From an uncultured Clostridia bacterium (lineage in GTDB: Bacteria > Bacillota > Clostridia > Oscillospirales > Ruminococcaceae): DNA of 40,478 bases. The stretch covers positions 1 through 40,478 of the forward strand of contig CANQFZ010000015.1 in NCBI GenBank assembly GCA_947600065.1, read 5' to 3'. A program made the position numbers and the translations under genes. Of the stretch, positions 1 to 8,552 are shown in pieces. The notes under the pieces are model-generated. The model did no database searches and was not told where the DNA came from. It saw only the letters and a program-made list of their open reading frames with translations. Position 1 is the stretch's first letter, and each line of letters begins with the position of its first letter.

Positions 1-106
1 CTAGCGGCTGATTTCGTTCAAAGTTATTAACATCATATTTTTTGAGAAATGTGTAACATATCATTGACAAACGTACACCGTTTTTGAAAAAAATTTTAAA
101 AACCCC

Positions 107-135
107 TTGACAAAATTTTTTCCCGGGTGTATAAT
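107..135 (+). promoter_or_regulatory. Sigma-A promoter of the infC operon
   Basis: A TTGACA -35 box (107-112) and a TATAAT -10 box (130-135) are separated by 17 bp, matching the vegetative consensus exactly. It drives infC-rpmI-rplT through a leader of about 190 nt. Confidence 0.9.
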
Positions 136-336
136 AGCAACGTTGGGATTTCATATCCCAAAACAAAGCAGAGTTTTACAGCTCTCACCCGCCGACGCTT
201 TTCGGCTGTCGGGCGCGGTCGTTTAAAAATGAAATTAGGTTTTTTTGACTTATAATTGATTTTTTAGGCGCGGGCTGTTATGACCGCGCTTAATTTATTC
301 TGTTTAATTGTACTTAGAGAAAGGCGGTGCTTCAAA
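136..336 (+). promoter_or_regulatory. Structured 5' leader of infC, candidate r-protein leader/attenuator
   Basis: This gene-free stretch between the promoter and the infC start holds several inverted repeats. TTGGGAT (143-149) pairs with ATCCCAA (155-161). CCGAC (192-196) pairs with GTCGG (208-212). GCGCGG (268-273) pairs with CCGCGC (284-289) and is followed by a T-rich run. In addition GCGCGGTC (213-220) is exactly complementary to GACCGCGC (282-289), so the last hairpin has a competing long-range partner. Firmicutes infC-rpmI-rplT operons are known to be controlled by an L20-binding leader acting by attenuation; assigning this leader to that class is inference from position and folding. 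Nothing gene-like is visible in positions 1-106. Confidence 0.6.
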
Positions 337-852
337 ATCAGCACAAAGGAACAGCTCATCAATGAGGAAATTCGCGAAAAAGAAGTCAGGGTCATCGGAA
401 CGAGCGGCGAGCAGCTCGGAATTATGTCGAGCGCGGAAGCTCTCGAAAAAGCTGTCGAGGCGGAGCTTGATCTTGTCATGATCTCTCCGACGGCAAAGCC
501 TCCCGTATGCCGCATAATGGACTACGGAAAATATCGCTTTGAGCAGACAAAGCGCGAAAAAGAGGCAAAGAAAAATCAGAAAACCGCTGACGTAAAAGAA
601 ATAAAAATGTCCCTTAATATTGACACAAATGATTTCAATATAAAGGTGAAGAGCGCGATTAAATTTCTTCAAAACGGCGACAAGGTAAAAGTTACCGTTC
701 GTTTCAGACGTATGCGTGAGCTGACGCACGTAAATCTGGGCGAGGATTTGATGAAAAAGTTCATAGACGCGGTTTCGGAGTACGGCAGCTCTGACAAGCC
801 CTCAAAACTTGAGGGGAGAAATTACGCGGTAGTTTTAAGCCCGAAAAAATAA
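337..852 (+). CDS. infC: Translation initiation factor IF-3
   Basis: IF-3 binds the 30S subunit, prevents premature 50S joining and proofreads the start codon. The protein reads ISTKEQLINEEIR..., the usual IF-3 N-terminus, followed by VRVIGTSGEQLGIMS, the lysine-rich linker and a C-terminal domain ending in VVLSPKK; about 171 residues, normal for the family. I place the start at the ATC codon 337-339: AAGGCGGTG (321-329), one mismatch from the full anti-16S complement, sits 7 nt upstream, and translation from there gives exactly the conserved N-terminus. The in-frame ATG at 280 lacks a ribosome binding site and would add an unconserved stretch inside the leader. Rare start codons on infC are known to allow IF-3 autoregulation. 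First gene of infC-rpmI-rplT. Confidence 0.93.
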   Translation: MSTKEQLINEEIREKEVRVIGTSGEQLGIMSSAEALEKAVEAELDLVMISPTAKPPVCRIMDYGKYRFEQTKREKEAKKNQKTADVKEIKMSLNIDTNDFNIKVKSAIKFLQNGDKVKVTVRFRRMRELTHVNLGEDLMKKFIDAVSEYGSSDKPSKLEGRNYAVVLSPKK

Positions 853-884
853 TTCGGAAAATTTATCATTAGGAGGAACAAAAA

Positions 885-1082
885 ATGCCAAAGATCAAAA
901 CACACAGCGGCGCTAAAAAGCGCTTTAAGCTGACCGGAACAGGCAAGGTAAAAATGCAGCACTGCGGAAAGCGCCACATTCTTACGAAAAAGACCACAAA
1001 GCGCAAAAGAGGTCTGAGAGCGGGAGCTTATGCGGACTCTACAAACGTAGCTCAGGTAAAGAGCCTTATTCCGTACAAATAA
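885..1082 (+). CDS. rpmI: 50S ribosomal protein L35 (bL35)
   Basis: A 65-residue, strongly basic protein starting [14 protein letters not shown] and ending SLIPYK, the standard length and ends of bL35. It is a structural protein of the large ribosomal subunit. AGGAGG at 871-876 gives a strong ribosome binding site. It lies 32 bp after infC and 30 bp before rplT in the conserved IF3-L35-L20 operon. Confidence 0.98.
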   Translation: MPKIKTHSGAKKRFKLTGTGKVKMQHCGKRHILTKKTTKRKRGLRAGAYADSTNVAQVKSLIPYK

Positions 1083-1112
1083 TATCGGACAAAACGAAGG
1101 AGGAAATATAAT

Positions 1113-1466
1113 ATGGCACGAGTAAAAGGCGCTCTTGCTACGCGCAAGAGAAGAAATAAAACATTAAAGCTCGCAAAGGGCTATTGGGGCGGAAAGAGCA
1201 GACTTTTCAAGACGGCTAAAGAAGCCCTTATGAAGTCGGGACAGTACGCATATGTTGGCAGAAGACTTAAGAAAAGAGATTTCAGACGTTTGTGGATAAC
1301 GAGAATTTCCGCAGCCTGCAAGCTCAACGGAATGAACTATTCGACGTTTATGAACGGTTTAAAGAAAGCAAACGTTACACTTAACAGAAAGATGCTTTCC
1401 GAGATCGCAATTAACGATGCGGCAGGCTTCACCGCTCTCGCGGAAAAGGCTAAGGCTGCGCTTTGA
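1113..1466 (+). CDS. rplT: 50S ribosomal protein L20 (bL20)
   Basis: A 117-residue basic protein beginning [24 protein letters not shown], the usual bL20 sequence and length. L20 binds 23S rRNA early in 50S assembly and in Firmicutes also represses its own operon by binding the leader mRNA, which fits the folded leader upstream of infC. AAGGAGG (1097-1103) is the ribosome binding site. It is the last gene of the operon, followed by an inverted repeat at 1478-1502. Confidence 0.98.
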   Translation: MARVKGALATRKRRNKTLKLAKGYWGGKSRLFKTAKEALMKSGQYAYVGRRLKKRDFRRLWITRISAACKLNGMNYSTFMNGLKKANVTLNRKMLSEIAINDAAGFTALAEKAKAAL

Positions 1467-1477
1467 TTTGATTTTTT

Positions 1478-1502
1478 CTCACGTCCGTTTTTCGGACGTG
1501 AG
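1478..1502 (+). terminator. Hairpin after rplT
   Basis: A perfect 10-bp stem, CTCACGTCCG / CGGACGTGAG, with a five-T loop, starts 11 bp after the rplT stop. It is followed by ATTTTCG, so the T-tract is short; it is probably an intrinsic terminator, possibly a partial one. Confidence 0.7.
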
Positions 1503-1607
1503 ATTTTCGCTATTGTAGGGGTTGTTTACAAAGCCGTTTAACGTGCTGCATCAGGGCATTTGCGGCTTTGCAAGCAAGCTCACTTTCAAGGGATCGGGGG
1601 CGTTTTT

Positions 1608-2384
1608 TTGGAGATAATTTCCTCGCGCAAAAATATTGACGTCCGTTTAATGCGTGAGCTTTTGAAAAGCGCGGAGTACCGCCGCGAACAGAGTATGTTT
1701 GCCGTAGAGGGTGATCATTTGTGCAGGGAGCTTGCAAATTGTGATGATTGTTCGGCAATTGAGGCTTTCCTGTATACCGAAAAGGCGGCGCAAAAATATC
1801 CCGAAACCGTCAGATCGGCGCAGGCGAAAGCGCACAGTTTTGCGGTAATAACTGACGAACTTTCCGAATATATTTCCGATACGAAAACTCCGCAGGGTCT
1901 TTTCGCGTCGGCTGAAGTGTTCGGACGGGATATCCCCGAAAACGCAAAAAAACTAGTCATTTTAGACGGCGTACAAGACCCAAAGAATGTCGGTACAATG
2001 ATCCGCACCGCCGAGGCGTTGGGTATCGACGGAGTTGTTTTCATAAACGGCTGTGCAGATAAGTTCTCTCCAAAGACATTAAGAGCATCAATGGGGAGCA
2101 TGTTTAGAATGCCGTCACTTTCTCCGAAAGTTGAAACGCTTGGAGAGTGGTTGCACGGAATGGGATTTGAGGTCTACGCGGCAATGCTCGATAAAAACGC
2201 AGTGCGCCTCGGAGAAGTTGCATTCCCCGAAAAAACAGCTGTAGTCATCGGAAACGAGGGAGCGGGAGTATCTAGCGAGATAGCAAAAATATGTGACAAG
2301 AAACTTTACATTCCCATAAGAGGCGCGGAGAGCCTTAATGCAGCCGCTGCTGCGGCAATTATTCTGTGGGAAATTTCAAGATAA
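1608..2384 (+). CDS. TrmH/SpoU-family RNA 2'-O-methyltransferase
   Basis: Predicted S-adenosylmethionine-dependent ribose methyltransferase acting on rRNA or tRNA. An N-terminal substrate-binding part (SRKNIDVRLMRELLKSAEYR...FAVEGDHL) precedes a SPOUT catalytic domain with its three motifs: ILDGVQDPKNVGTMIRTA, VIGNEGAGVS and IPIRGAESLNAAAAAAIILWE. From TTG 1608 the product is 258 residues, typical for the family; a purine-rich stretch (about 1590-1600) lies upstream. A longer reading from 1560 adds a sequence unlike the family. An 8-bp inverted repeat (CAAAGCCG 1529-1536 / CGGCTTTG 1563-1570) sits upstream. The specific target nucleotide cannot be told from sequence. Confidence 0.88.
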   Translation: MEIISSRKNIDVRLMRELLKSAEYRREQSMFAVEGDHLCRELANCDDCSAIEAFLYTEKAAQKYPETVRSAQAKAHSFAVITDELSEYISDTKTPQGLFASAEVFGRDIPENAKKLVILDGVQDPKNVGTMIRTAEALGIDGVVFINGCADKFSPKTLRASMGSMFRMPSLSPKVETLGEWLHGMGFEVYAAMLDKNAVRLGEVAFPEKTAVVIGNEGAGVSSEIAKICDKKLYIPIRGAESLNAAAAAAIILWEISR

Positions 2385-2410
2385 AGAACCAAAAAAGGGA
2401 GAATTTTGTT

Positions 2411-4513
2411 TTGTCGGATTTAGTTATACTTGAGTCGCCGTCAAAGGCGAAGACCGTAAAAAAATATCTCGGCGCGGGATATGACGTTATAGCGTCTACG
2501 GGGCATATAATAGATCTGCCGAAGTCAAAGCTCGGCGTTGACATAGAGCATGATTTTGCGCCGCAGTATGTAAATATGCGCGACAAGGCGGATATTATAA
2601 AAGAACTGAAAAAACGTGCAAAAGAGTGTGGCACGATATACCTCGCGACCGACCCCGACCGCGAGGGAGAGGCTATAGCGTGGCATTTGTCGCACTTGCT
2701 TAATATAGACGAGAAAAAGGCAGTCAGAGTTACCTTTAACGAGATAACAAAAACGGGCGTTCAATACGGAATGAGCCACCCGCGCACAATAAACGAGGAC
2801 ATTGTAAACGCCCAGCAGACGCGCAGAATACTCGACAGAATTGTCGGATATAAGCTGTCGCCGTTTTTGTGGAAAAAGGTAAGACGCGGCTTGTCCGCAG
2901 GAAGAGTACAGTCTGTCGCGGTAAGAATAATCGTAGACCGCGAAGAGGAAATACGCGCTTTTCAATCTACCGAATACTGGACAATAGACGCGAAGTTCCA
3001 TACGAAATCATCGAAAAAGCTTTTTTCGGCAAAGCTCGCGGAGATAGGCGGGAAAAAGGCGGAGCTTCCCGATAAGGCTTCGGCTGACGCTGTTCTTGAC
3101 AGACTAAAGGACGCGGAGTTTATTGTTTCAAGCGTAAAGAAGTCACAGCGCAGGAAACAGCCCGCGCCGCCGTTTACGACTTCAACATTACAGCAGGAGG
3201 CTTCTCGCAGATTGTCTTTCCAGGCGCGCAGAACCATGAAAGCCGCACAGGAGTTGTACGAGGGCGTAGATATACAGGGAATGGGCGCGGTAGGACTTAT
3301 AACTTATATGAGAACCGACTCTCTGCGTATTTCCGACGAGGCGAAGACTGCCGCGGCAGAGCTTATCAAAAAGGAATACGGCGCTGAGTATCTTCCCGAA
3401 AAGCCGCGCGTATATAAGTCCAAAAGCAATGCGCAGGACGCACATGAAGCCATTCGTCCTTCAAATGTCGAGCTTACTCCCGAAAAGGTAAAAAGCTCGC
3501 TTTCAAACGATCAGTACAAGCTTTATAAACTCATCTGGGAGAGATTTATGGCGAGCCAAATGGCAAACGCCGTTCTTGATACGGTTTCCGTAAATATCTC
3601 GGCGAAGGATTGTTTGTTTAAGGCGAGCGGTTATTCCGTAAAGTTCGAGGGATTTACAAAGCTGTATGAGGAAACGAACGACAGCGACGAGCAGGGCGGT
3701 GCGCTCCCGAAAATAGAAAACGGCGAAAAACTCACCGCAAAGGAAGTTCTCGGAAACCAGCATTTTACCCAGCCACCCGCACGCTATAACGAGGCTTCGC
3801 TTATAAAAGCGCTTGAAGAAAACGGCATTGGCAGACCCTCGACCTATGCGCCGACTATTTCTACTATTCTTGACAGGCATTATGTTGAGCGCGAGCAGGG
3901 AAATCAGCTGAAGCCCACTTCTCTCGGAGAGGTAATAACCGCGCTGCTTAAAGATAAATTCAACAATATAGTCGATGTGAAGTTTACGGCAAAAATGGAG
4001 AGCAGTCTCGACGATATAGAAAACGGCGACAAGGACTGGGTAGATACTCTCAGAAAGTTCTACAGCGGTTTTGAGCAGTCGCTTGAAAAAGCCGAAAAGG
4101 AAATGGACGGAAAACACGTCAAAATTCCCGATGAGCCTACTGACATCGTCTGTGAAAAATGCGGAAAGCCTATGGTCATAAAGATAGGTCCGTATGGAAA
4201 GTTTCTCGGCTGTACAGGATTTCCCGAGTGCAAGTTTACAAAGAACATTGTAAATGAAACAAAGGGCGTTTGCCCCAGGTGCGGCAGAAAAATGCTTCTC
4301 AAAAAATCAAAGAAGGGAAAACCTTTTTACGGCTGCGAGAATTATAAGGACTGCAACTATATGACATGGGATCTCCCGATAGAAGAAAAATGCCCGAAAT
4401 GCGGCACAACTCTGTTTAAGAAAACGGGAAAGCTCGGAAAGATCTATTGCGCGAAGGACGGCTGCGGATACGAGCGTCCTTTGGATAAAACAAAGGATAA
4501 AGATGAAAGTTAA
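2411..4513 (+). CDS. topA: DNA topoisomerase I
   Basis: Type IA topoisomerase that relaxes negative supercoils by a transient 5'-phosphotyrosine link. The N-terminal Toprim domain shows LVILESPSKAKT and the acidic DPDREGEAIAWHL motif. The catalytic tyrosine is Y299 in GLITYMRTDS. The C-terminus carries three zinc ribbons: CEKCGKP...GCTGFPEC, CPRCGRK...GCENYKDC and CPKCGTT...CAKDGC. I choose the TTG at 2411 because AAGGGAGA lies 8 nt upstream and it gives MSDLVILESPSKAKT; 700 residues is the normal length. The upstream in-frame start at 2366 lies inside the methyltransferase gene. The stop overlaps trmFO by 11 bp, the usual topA-trmFO order of Firmicutes. Confidence 0.97.
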   Translation: MSDLVILESPSKAKTVKKYLGAGYDVIASTGHIIDLPKSKLGVDIEHDFAPQYVNMRDKADIIKELKKRAKECGTIYLATDPDREGEAIAWHLSHLLNIDEKKAVRVTFNEITKTGVQYGMSHPRTINEDIVNAQQTRRILDRIVGYKLSPFLWKKVRRGLSAGRVQSVAVRIIVDREEEIRAFQSTEYWTIDAKFHTKSSKKLFSAKLAEIGGKKAELPDKASADAVLDRLKDAEFIVSSVKKSQRRKQPAPPFTTSTLQQEASRRLSFQARRTMKAAQELYEGVDIQGMGAVGLITYMRTDSLRISDEAKTAAAELIKKEYGAEYLPEKPRVYKSKSNAQDAHEAIRPSNVELTPEKVKSSLSNDQYKLYKLIWERFMASQMANAVLDTVSVNISAKDCLFKASGYSVKFEGFTKLYEETNDSDEQGGALPKIENGEKLTAKEVLGNQHFTQPPARYNEASLIKALEENGIGRPSTYAPTISTILDRHYVEREQGNQLKPTSLGEVITALLKDKFNNIVDVKFTAKMESSLDDIENGDKDWVDTLRKFYSGFEQSLEKAEKEMDGKHVKIPDEPTDIVCEKCGKPMVIKIGPYGKFLGCTGFPECKFTKNIVNETKGVCPRCGRKMLLKKSKKGKPFYGCENYKDCNYMTWDLPIEEKCPKCGTTLFKKTGKLGKIYCAKDGCGYERPLDKTKDKDES

Positions 4514-5825
4514 GGTCATAGGCGCGGGACTTGCGGGAGTAGAAGCCGCGTGGCAGTTGGCAGAGCGCGGCTTTAAGGTAGAGCTTTGCGAAATGAAGCC
4601 CGAAAAATATTCTCCCGCGCATAAATACAGCGGTTTTGCCGAGCTCGTATGCTCAAATTCGCTGAAGTCAAGCAGCATCGACACTGCCTGCGGACTGCTT
4701 AAAGAGGAAATGCGAAGGCTTGGTTCTTTGGTTGTTCCTGTTGCGGAAAAGACGGCAGTTCCCGCGGGCGGCGCGCTCGCCGTAAACCGAAAGGATTTTT
4801 CTGACGAGATAACGCGGCTTATTTGCTCGCACCCGAACATCACCGTCATAAACGGCGAAGTTACTGAGTTCCCCGAAAAGAACGCGATAATCTGCACGGG
4901 ACCGCTCACTTCCGACGCGTTTGCGGAGAAGATACGCGAGCGGTTCGGCGAAAACGGCGAGTTTATGAGCTTTTACGACGCGTCCGCGCCGATAGTTACC
5001 GCCGAGAGCATTGACAGGTCAATTGCATTTATCCAGTCGCGCTACGACCATGGCGGCGCGGATTATCTCAATTGCCCGATGAATAAAGAAGAATACGACG
5101 CGTTTTATAATGCGCTTATAAACGCCGAGCCTGCCGAGCTTCACGAGTTCGATAAAAATCCGAACGTCTACGAGGGCTGTATGCCCGTAGAAGTTCTTGC
5201 AAAACGCGGTTATGACAGCGTTCGCTACGGTTGTATGAAGCCTGTCGGTCTTACCGACCCGCGCACGGGAAAACGCCCTTATGCGGCGGTGCAGCTTCGC
5301 GCGGAAAATAAGGAAGCTACTATGTACAATCTTGTCGGATTTCAGACGCATCTTAAATTCGGCGAGCAAAAGCGCATATTTTCAATGATACCGGGGCTTG
5401 AAAACGCCGAGTTCGTGCGATACGGCGTTATGCACAGAAATACCTACATTTGTTCGAGAACTTTGCTTGATAAGAATTTTATGCTCAAAGGCTCGGAAAA
5501 CATTTTTTTCGCGGGACAGATGACGGGAGTAGAAGGGTATGTTGAAAGTGCAATGTCGGGAATTTGCGCGGGACGAGCTTTGGCGGACATTCTTTCGGGT
5601 AAAGAGCCGCTGAATTTCCCGCCGACGACAATGACAGGCGCACTGATAGATTATGTCTGCGACCAGACGGACGGGCAGTATTGCGAGTTTGACCCCATGG
5701 GTGCGAATATGGGAATACTCCCGCCGCTTGAACAAACATTCAAGGGAAAAATCGGAAAGCAGGAAAAGTATCATGCGCTCGCGCAAAGGGCGCTCTCTGA
5801 TCTGGACAAACTTATTCGGAAATAA
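4503..5825 (+). CDS. trmFO: Methylenetetrahydrofolate-tRNA (uracil-5-)-methyltransferase TrmFO
   Basis: Flavoprotein that makes 5-methyluridine at tRNA position 54 using methylene-tetrahydrofolate as carbon source. The N-terminus VKVIGAGLAGVEAAWQLAERG is the FAD-binding GxGxxG fold of the GidA-related family. Family blocks such as LVCSNSLKS, ICTGPLTS, GCMPVEVLAKRG and FFAGQMTGVEGYVESAMSG are intact. At 440 residues it has the expected length. It starts inside the end of topA, so translation of the two is probably coupled. Confidence 0.96.
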   Translation: MKVKVIGAGLAGVEAAWQLAERGFKVELCEMKPEKYSPAHKYSGFAELVCSNSLKSSSIDTACGLLKEEMRRLGSLVVPVAEKTAVPAGGALAVNRKDFSDEITRLICSHPNITVINGEVTEFPEKNAIICTGPLTSDAFAEKIRERFGENGEFMSFYDASAPIVTAESIDRSIAFIQSRYDHGGADYLNCPMNKEEYDAFYNALINAEPAELHEFDKNPNVYEGCMPVEVLAKRGYDSVRYGCMKPVGLTDPRTGKRPYAAVQLRAENKEATMYNLVGFQTHLKFGEQKRIFSMIPGLENAEFVRYGVMHRNTYICSRTLLDKNFMLKGSENIFFAGQMTGVEGYVESAMSGICAGRALADILSGKEPLNFPPTTMTGALIDYVCDQTDGQYCEFDPMGANMGILPPLEQTFKGKIGKQEKYHALAQRALSDLDKLIRK

Positions 5826-5836
5826 GGAGAAAACTT

Positions 5837-6856
5837 ATGAAGATAGTAATAGACGGCTTCGGCGGCGATAACGCGCCCGACGAGGTCATCAAGGGCTCCG
5901 CTCTTGCTGTAAAGGAGCTCGGGATAGAGGTTATAATAACGGGCGACGTAAACGTTCTCGAAGAGAGGATAAAAGCGCTCGGCGTCTCGCGAGAGGGGAT
6001 AACGTTTGCCCCCGCAGAGGGAGTTATAACGACCGAAGATAACCCGAAGTCAATACTTAAAGAAAAGTCGAAAACGTCAATGGGCGTTGCGTTCAATATT
6101 CTTGCCGAGGGAAAAGCCGACGCGGCTATCTCTGCGGGAAGCACCGCTTCTATCGTTATCGGCGGAACGATGATAGAAAAGCGCATAAAGGGCGTTAAAA
6201 GAACGGCTCTTGTGCCGCTTATGCCGTGCCTCGGAGGAGTGAGATACTGCGTGCTTGACGGCGGTGCAAACCTCGATTGCCGCCCCGAAATGCTGCTTCA
6301 GTTCGCCATTATGGGAAGTTGCTTTATGAAAGCGACAATGGGTATTGACGATCCCAGAGTAGGACTTCTGAACATAGGCACGGAGGACGAAAAGGGCAGA
6401 GAGCTTGAACAGGAAACAAAAAAGCTTCTCGATAAAGCTCCGATAAATTTCGTCGGATTTGTCGAAGCAAGAGAAGTTCCGCTCGGCGCGGTAGACGTCC
6501 TTGTGACAGACGGATTTACGGGAAACGTTTTCCTCAAAGCCTGCGAGGGAATGGGCGCGCTTATGAAAACGGCGCTTAAAAACATTTTTTACGCGAATTT
6601 AAGGACAAAGATAGGCGCGCTTTGTGTAAAAGACAGACTTAATGATTTCATAGCGCAAATGGACTATAAAACAATCGGCGGTTCTCCGCTTTTGGGAACG
6701 GCAAAACCCGTGTTTAAAGCTCACGGAGCTTCGGACGCAGCTGCGTTTTTCGGGGCGTTCCGCCAGGCTAAACTTTTTGTCGAGCATAACGCAATTGAAG
6801 AAATGACGAAAGCAATAGCCGAACTTCATATCGAGGAGGCTTCGGAAAATGCCTGA
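5837..6856 (+). CDS. plsX: Phosphate acyltransferase PlsX
   Basis: Makes acyl-phosphate from acyl-ACP, the first step in phospholipid synthesis through PlsY. The protein begins MKIVIDGFGGDNAPDEVIKGS and carries AAISAGSTAS, LGGVRYCVLDGGAN and TDGFTGNVFLKACEG; 339 residues is standard. AAGGAGA lies just before the ATG. The stop overlaps the rnc start by 8 bp. In many Firmicutes acpP sits between plsX and rnc; here it is absent. Confidence 0.96.
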   Translation: MKIVIDGFGGDNAPDEVIKGSALAVKELGIEVIITGDVNVLEERIKALGVSREGITFAPAEGVITTEDNPKSILKEKSKTSMGVAFNILAEGKADAAISAGSTASIVIGGTMIEKRIKGVKRTALVPLMPCLGGVRYCVLDGGANLDCRPEMLLQFAIMGSCFMKATMGIDDPRVGLLNIGTEDEKGRELEQETKKLLDKAPINFVGFVEAREVPLGAVDVLVTDGFTGNVFLKACEGMGALMKTALKNIFYANLRTKIGALCVKDRLNDFIAQMDYKTIGGSPLLGTAKPVFKAHGASDAAAFFGAFRQAKLFVEHNAIEEMTKAIAELHIEEASENA

Positions 6857-7547
6857 AGGCATATCTTTTGACAAGCTTGAAGAAGCGATAGGATACAAGT
6901 TCAAAAACCGCAGACTTTTGAAAAGGGCTATGACACATTCGAGCTATTCGGGAGGCAAAAACCATGGCAGCAACGAGCGGCTTGAATTTCTCGGCGACAG
7001 CATTTTACAGGTGTCCGTGTCGCAGTATTTATACAAGAATATGACGGGCGTTCCCGAGGGCGGACTTACAAAGCTCAGAGCCTCTATCGTCTGTGAAAAC
7101 TCGCTTTACGGATTTTCAAAAAAGATAGATCTCGGAAAATACATACTTCTGGGAAAAGGCGAGGAAATGACAGGCGGCAGGGACAGACGCTCTATATTGG
7201 CGGACGCTTTTGAGGCAATGCTTGCGGCGGTATATCTTGACGGCGGGCTTAAAGCGGCAATGAGCGTAGTTATGCGGTTCGTTCCGTCTATTGAGGCGTT
7301 AAAGTCGGGACAAGTAAAGCTCGGCGATTATAAGACTATACTCCAGGAGATAATCCAGAAAAATCCCGAGGAGAAAATATCATACGAAGTTGACGAAACT
7401 CCCGCAAAGAATAACCAAAAGCTGTTTTTTGCAAATGTTCAGCTCAACGGTCAGACCATAGGCAGCGGCAGCGGATATTCAAAAAAAGAAGCCGAACAAG
7501 AAGCCGCAAAAGAAGCTATATTGCTTATGGGATATGATATAGGATAA
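6849..7547 (+). CDS. rnc: Ribonuclease III
   Basis: Double-strand-specific endoribonuclease for rRNA and mRNA processing. The RNase III signature NERLEFLGDSILQ lies near residues 40-52 and the second acidic cluster LADAFEAMLAAVYLDGG near 115-130. A C-terminal dsRNA-binding domain (DYKTILQEIIQK...GSGSGYSKKEAEQEAAKEAI) follows. The 232-residue length is usual. The start overlaps the end of plsX. It is part of the conserved plsX-rnc-smc-ftsY block. Confidence 0.97.
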   Translation: MPEGISFDKLEEAIGYKFKNRRLLKRAMTHSSYSGGKNHGSNERLEFLGDSILQVSVSQYLYKNMTGVPEGGLTKLRASIVCENSLYGFSKKIDLGKYILLGKGEEMTGGRDRRSILADAFEAMLAAVYLDGGLKAAMSVVMRFVPSIEALKSGQVKLGDYKTILQEIIQKNPEEKISYEVDETPAKNNQKLFFANVQLNGQTIGSGSGYSKKEAEQEAAKEAILLMGYDIG

Positions 7548-7559
7548 AACAGCCCGAAA

Positions 7560-8552
7560 ATGAAAAAGACTAACATAAGCATTTTTATTCCACATGTCGG
7601 ATGTCCTCATCTTTGCAGCTTCTGCGACCAGAAAAGCATTTCGGGCGCACAAAAAGCGTCTTCGGCAAAGGAAGTAGCCGACCTTCTTGAAAAACAGGCT
7701 GAAAGCCTTTATGAGAGAAATATAGAGGCTGAAATAGCGTTTTTCGGGGGGAGCTTTACTGCTATCCCGCGCGACTATATGACGGAGCTTTTAGAAACGG
7801 CGAGCCGCGCCGTAAAACAATTTCCCGCTTATACGGGCATACGCTGTTCCACAAGACCCGATTGTATAGACGATGAAATAACGGGGATACTTAAACGTTT
7901 CGGAGTGACTGCCGTCGAGCTTGGGGCGCAGTCAATGAGCGACGAGGTGCTTATAGCGAACGAGCGCGGACATTCGGCAGATGATGTGAGAAAAGCCTCG
8001 GAGCTTATCAAAAGCGCGGGTATCGAACTCGGACTTCAGATGATGACGGGATTATATAAGGACACGCCCGAACGTTCGCTCGAAACTTGCCGTGAGTTTA
8101 TAAAGATAAGACCTAAGACCGTTCGTATATATCCTACGGTCATTCTTGGAAACACAAGGCTCGGAGAGCTGTATAAAAGCGGAGAATATGAGAGCTTTTC
8201 GTTTGAGGAAACGGTAGAGCTGTGCGCAAAAATGCTGGAAATGTTTGAAGAAAACGATATTTCGGTAATAAGAATGGGACTTCATGCGAGCCGCGAGGTA
8301 GAAGAAAAAATGCTCGGAGGAGTATACCACCCGAGCTTTAGGGAGATAGTCGAGAGCAGAATGATATATAACAGGCTCATAGAGCTTCTCGAACCGCTCG
8401 GAAAGGGAAAATATGCGGTCTATACGGATAAAAAGAATATCAGTAAAGTCGTGGGTCAGAAACGGGATAATCTCCGCAGACTGTATGAAAAAGGCTATGA
8501 TATAAGGATAAAGGAGAGATCGGGAGCATATCTCGAGATCGGGGAGATCTGA
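7560..8552 (+). CDS. Elp3-like radical SAM protein
   Basis: A 330-residue radical SAM enzyme. The 4Fe-4S motif is C15-x3-C19-x2-C22 in GCPHLCSFCDQ. The barrel continues with AFFGGSFTAIP (SAM/glycine-rich region) and VELGAQSMSDEVL. The stretch LGNTRLGELYKSGEYES resembles the Elp3/COG1243 radical SAM family. It lacks the acetyltransferase domain of true Elp3. The C-terminal 60 residues (YTDKKNISKVVGQKRDNLRRL) look KH-like and may bind RNA; that is inference. It sits between rnc and smc, a position I recall for this family in Clostridia, and ends with a 1-bp TGATG overlap onto smc. The substrate is unknown; RNA modification is a guess from similarity. Confidence 0.85.
   Translation: MKKTNISIFIPHVGCPHLCSFCDQKSISGAQKASSAKEVADLLEKQAESLYERNIEAEIAFFGGSFTAIPRDYMTELLETASRAVKQFPAYTGIRCSTRPDCIDDEITGILKRFGVTAVELGAQSMSDEVLIANERGHSADDVRKASELIKSAGIELGLQMMTGLYKDTPERSLETCREFIKIRPKTVRIYPTVILGNTRLGELYKSGEYESFSFEETVELCAKMLEMFEENDISVIRMGLHASREVEEKMLGGVYHPSFREIVESRMIYNRLIELLEPLGKGKYAVYTDKKNISKVVGQKRDNLRRLYEKGYDIRIKERSGAYLEIGEI

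Noticed and set aside
64-93. TTGACA at 64-69 as another promoter
   Set aside because: No acceptable -10 box at 16-18 bp spacing.
280-336. Upstream ATG extension of infC
   Set aside because: No ribosome binding site, not similar to IF-3, and it lies in the leader hairpin; the ATC start at 337 has a near-perfect site.
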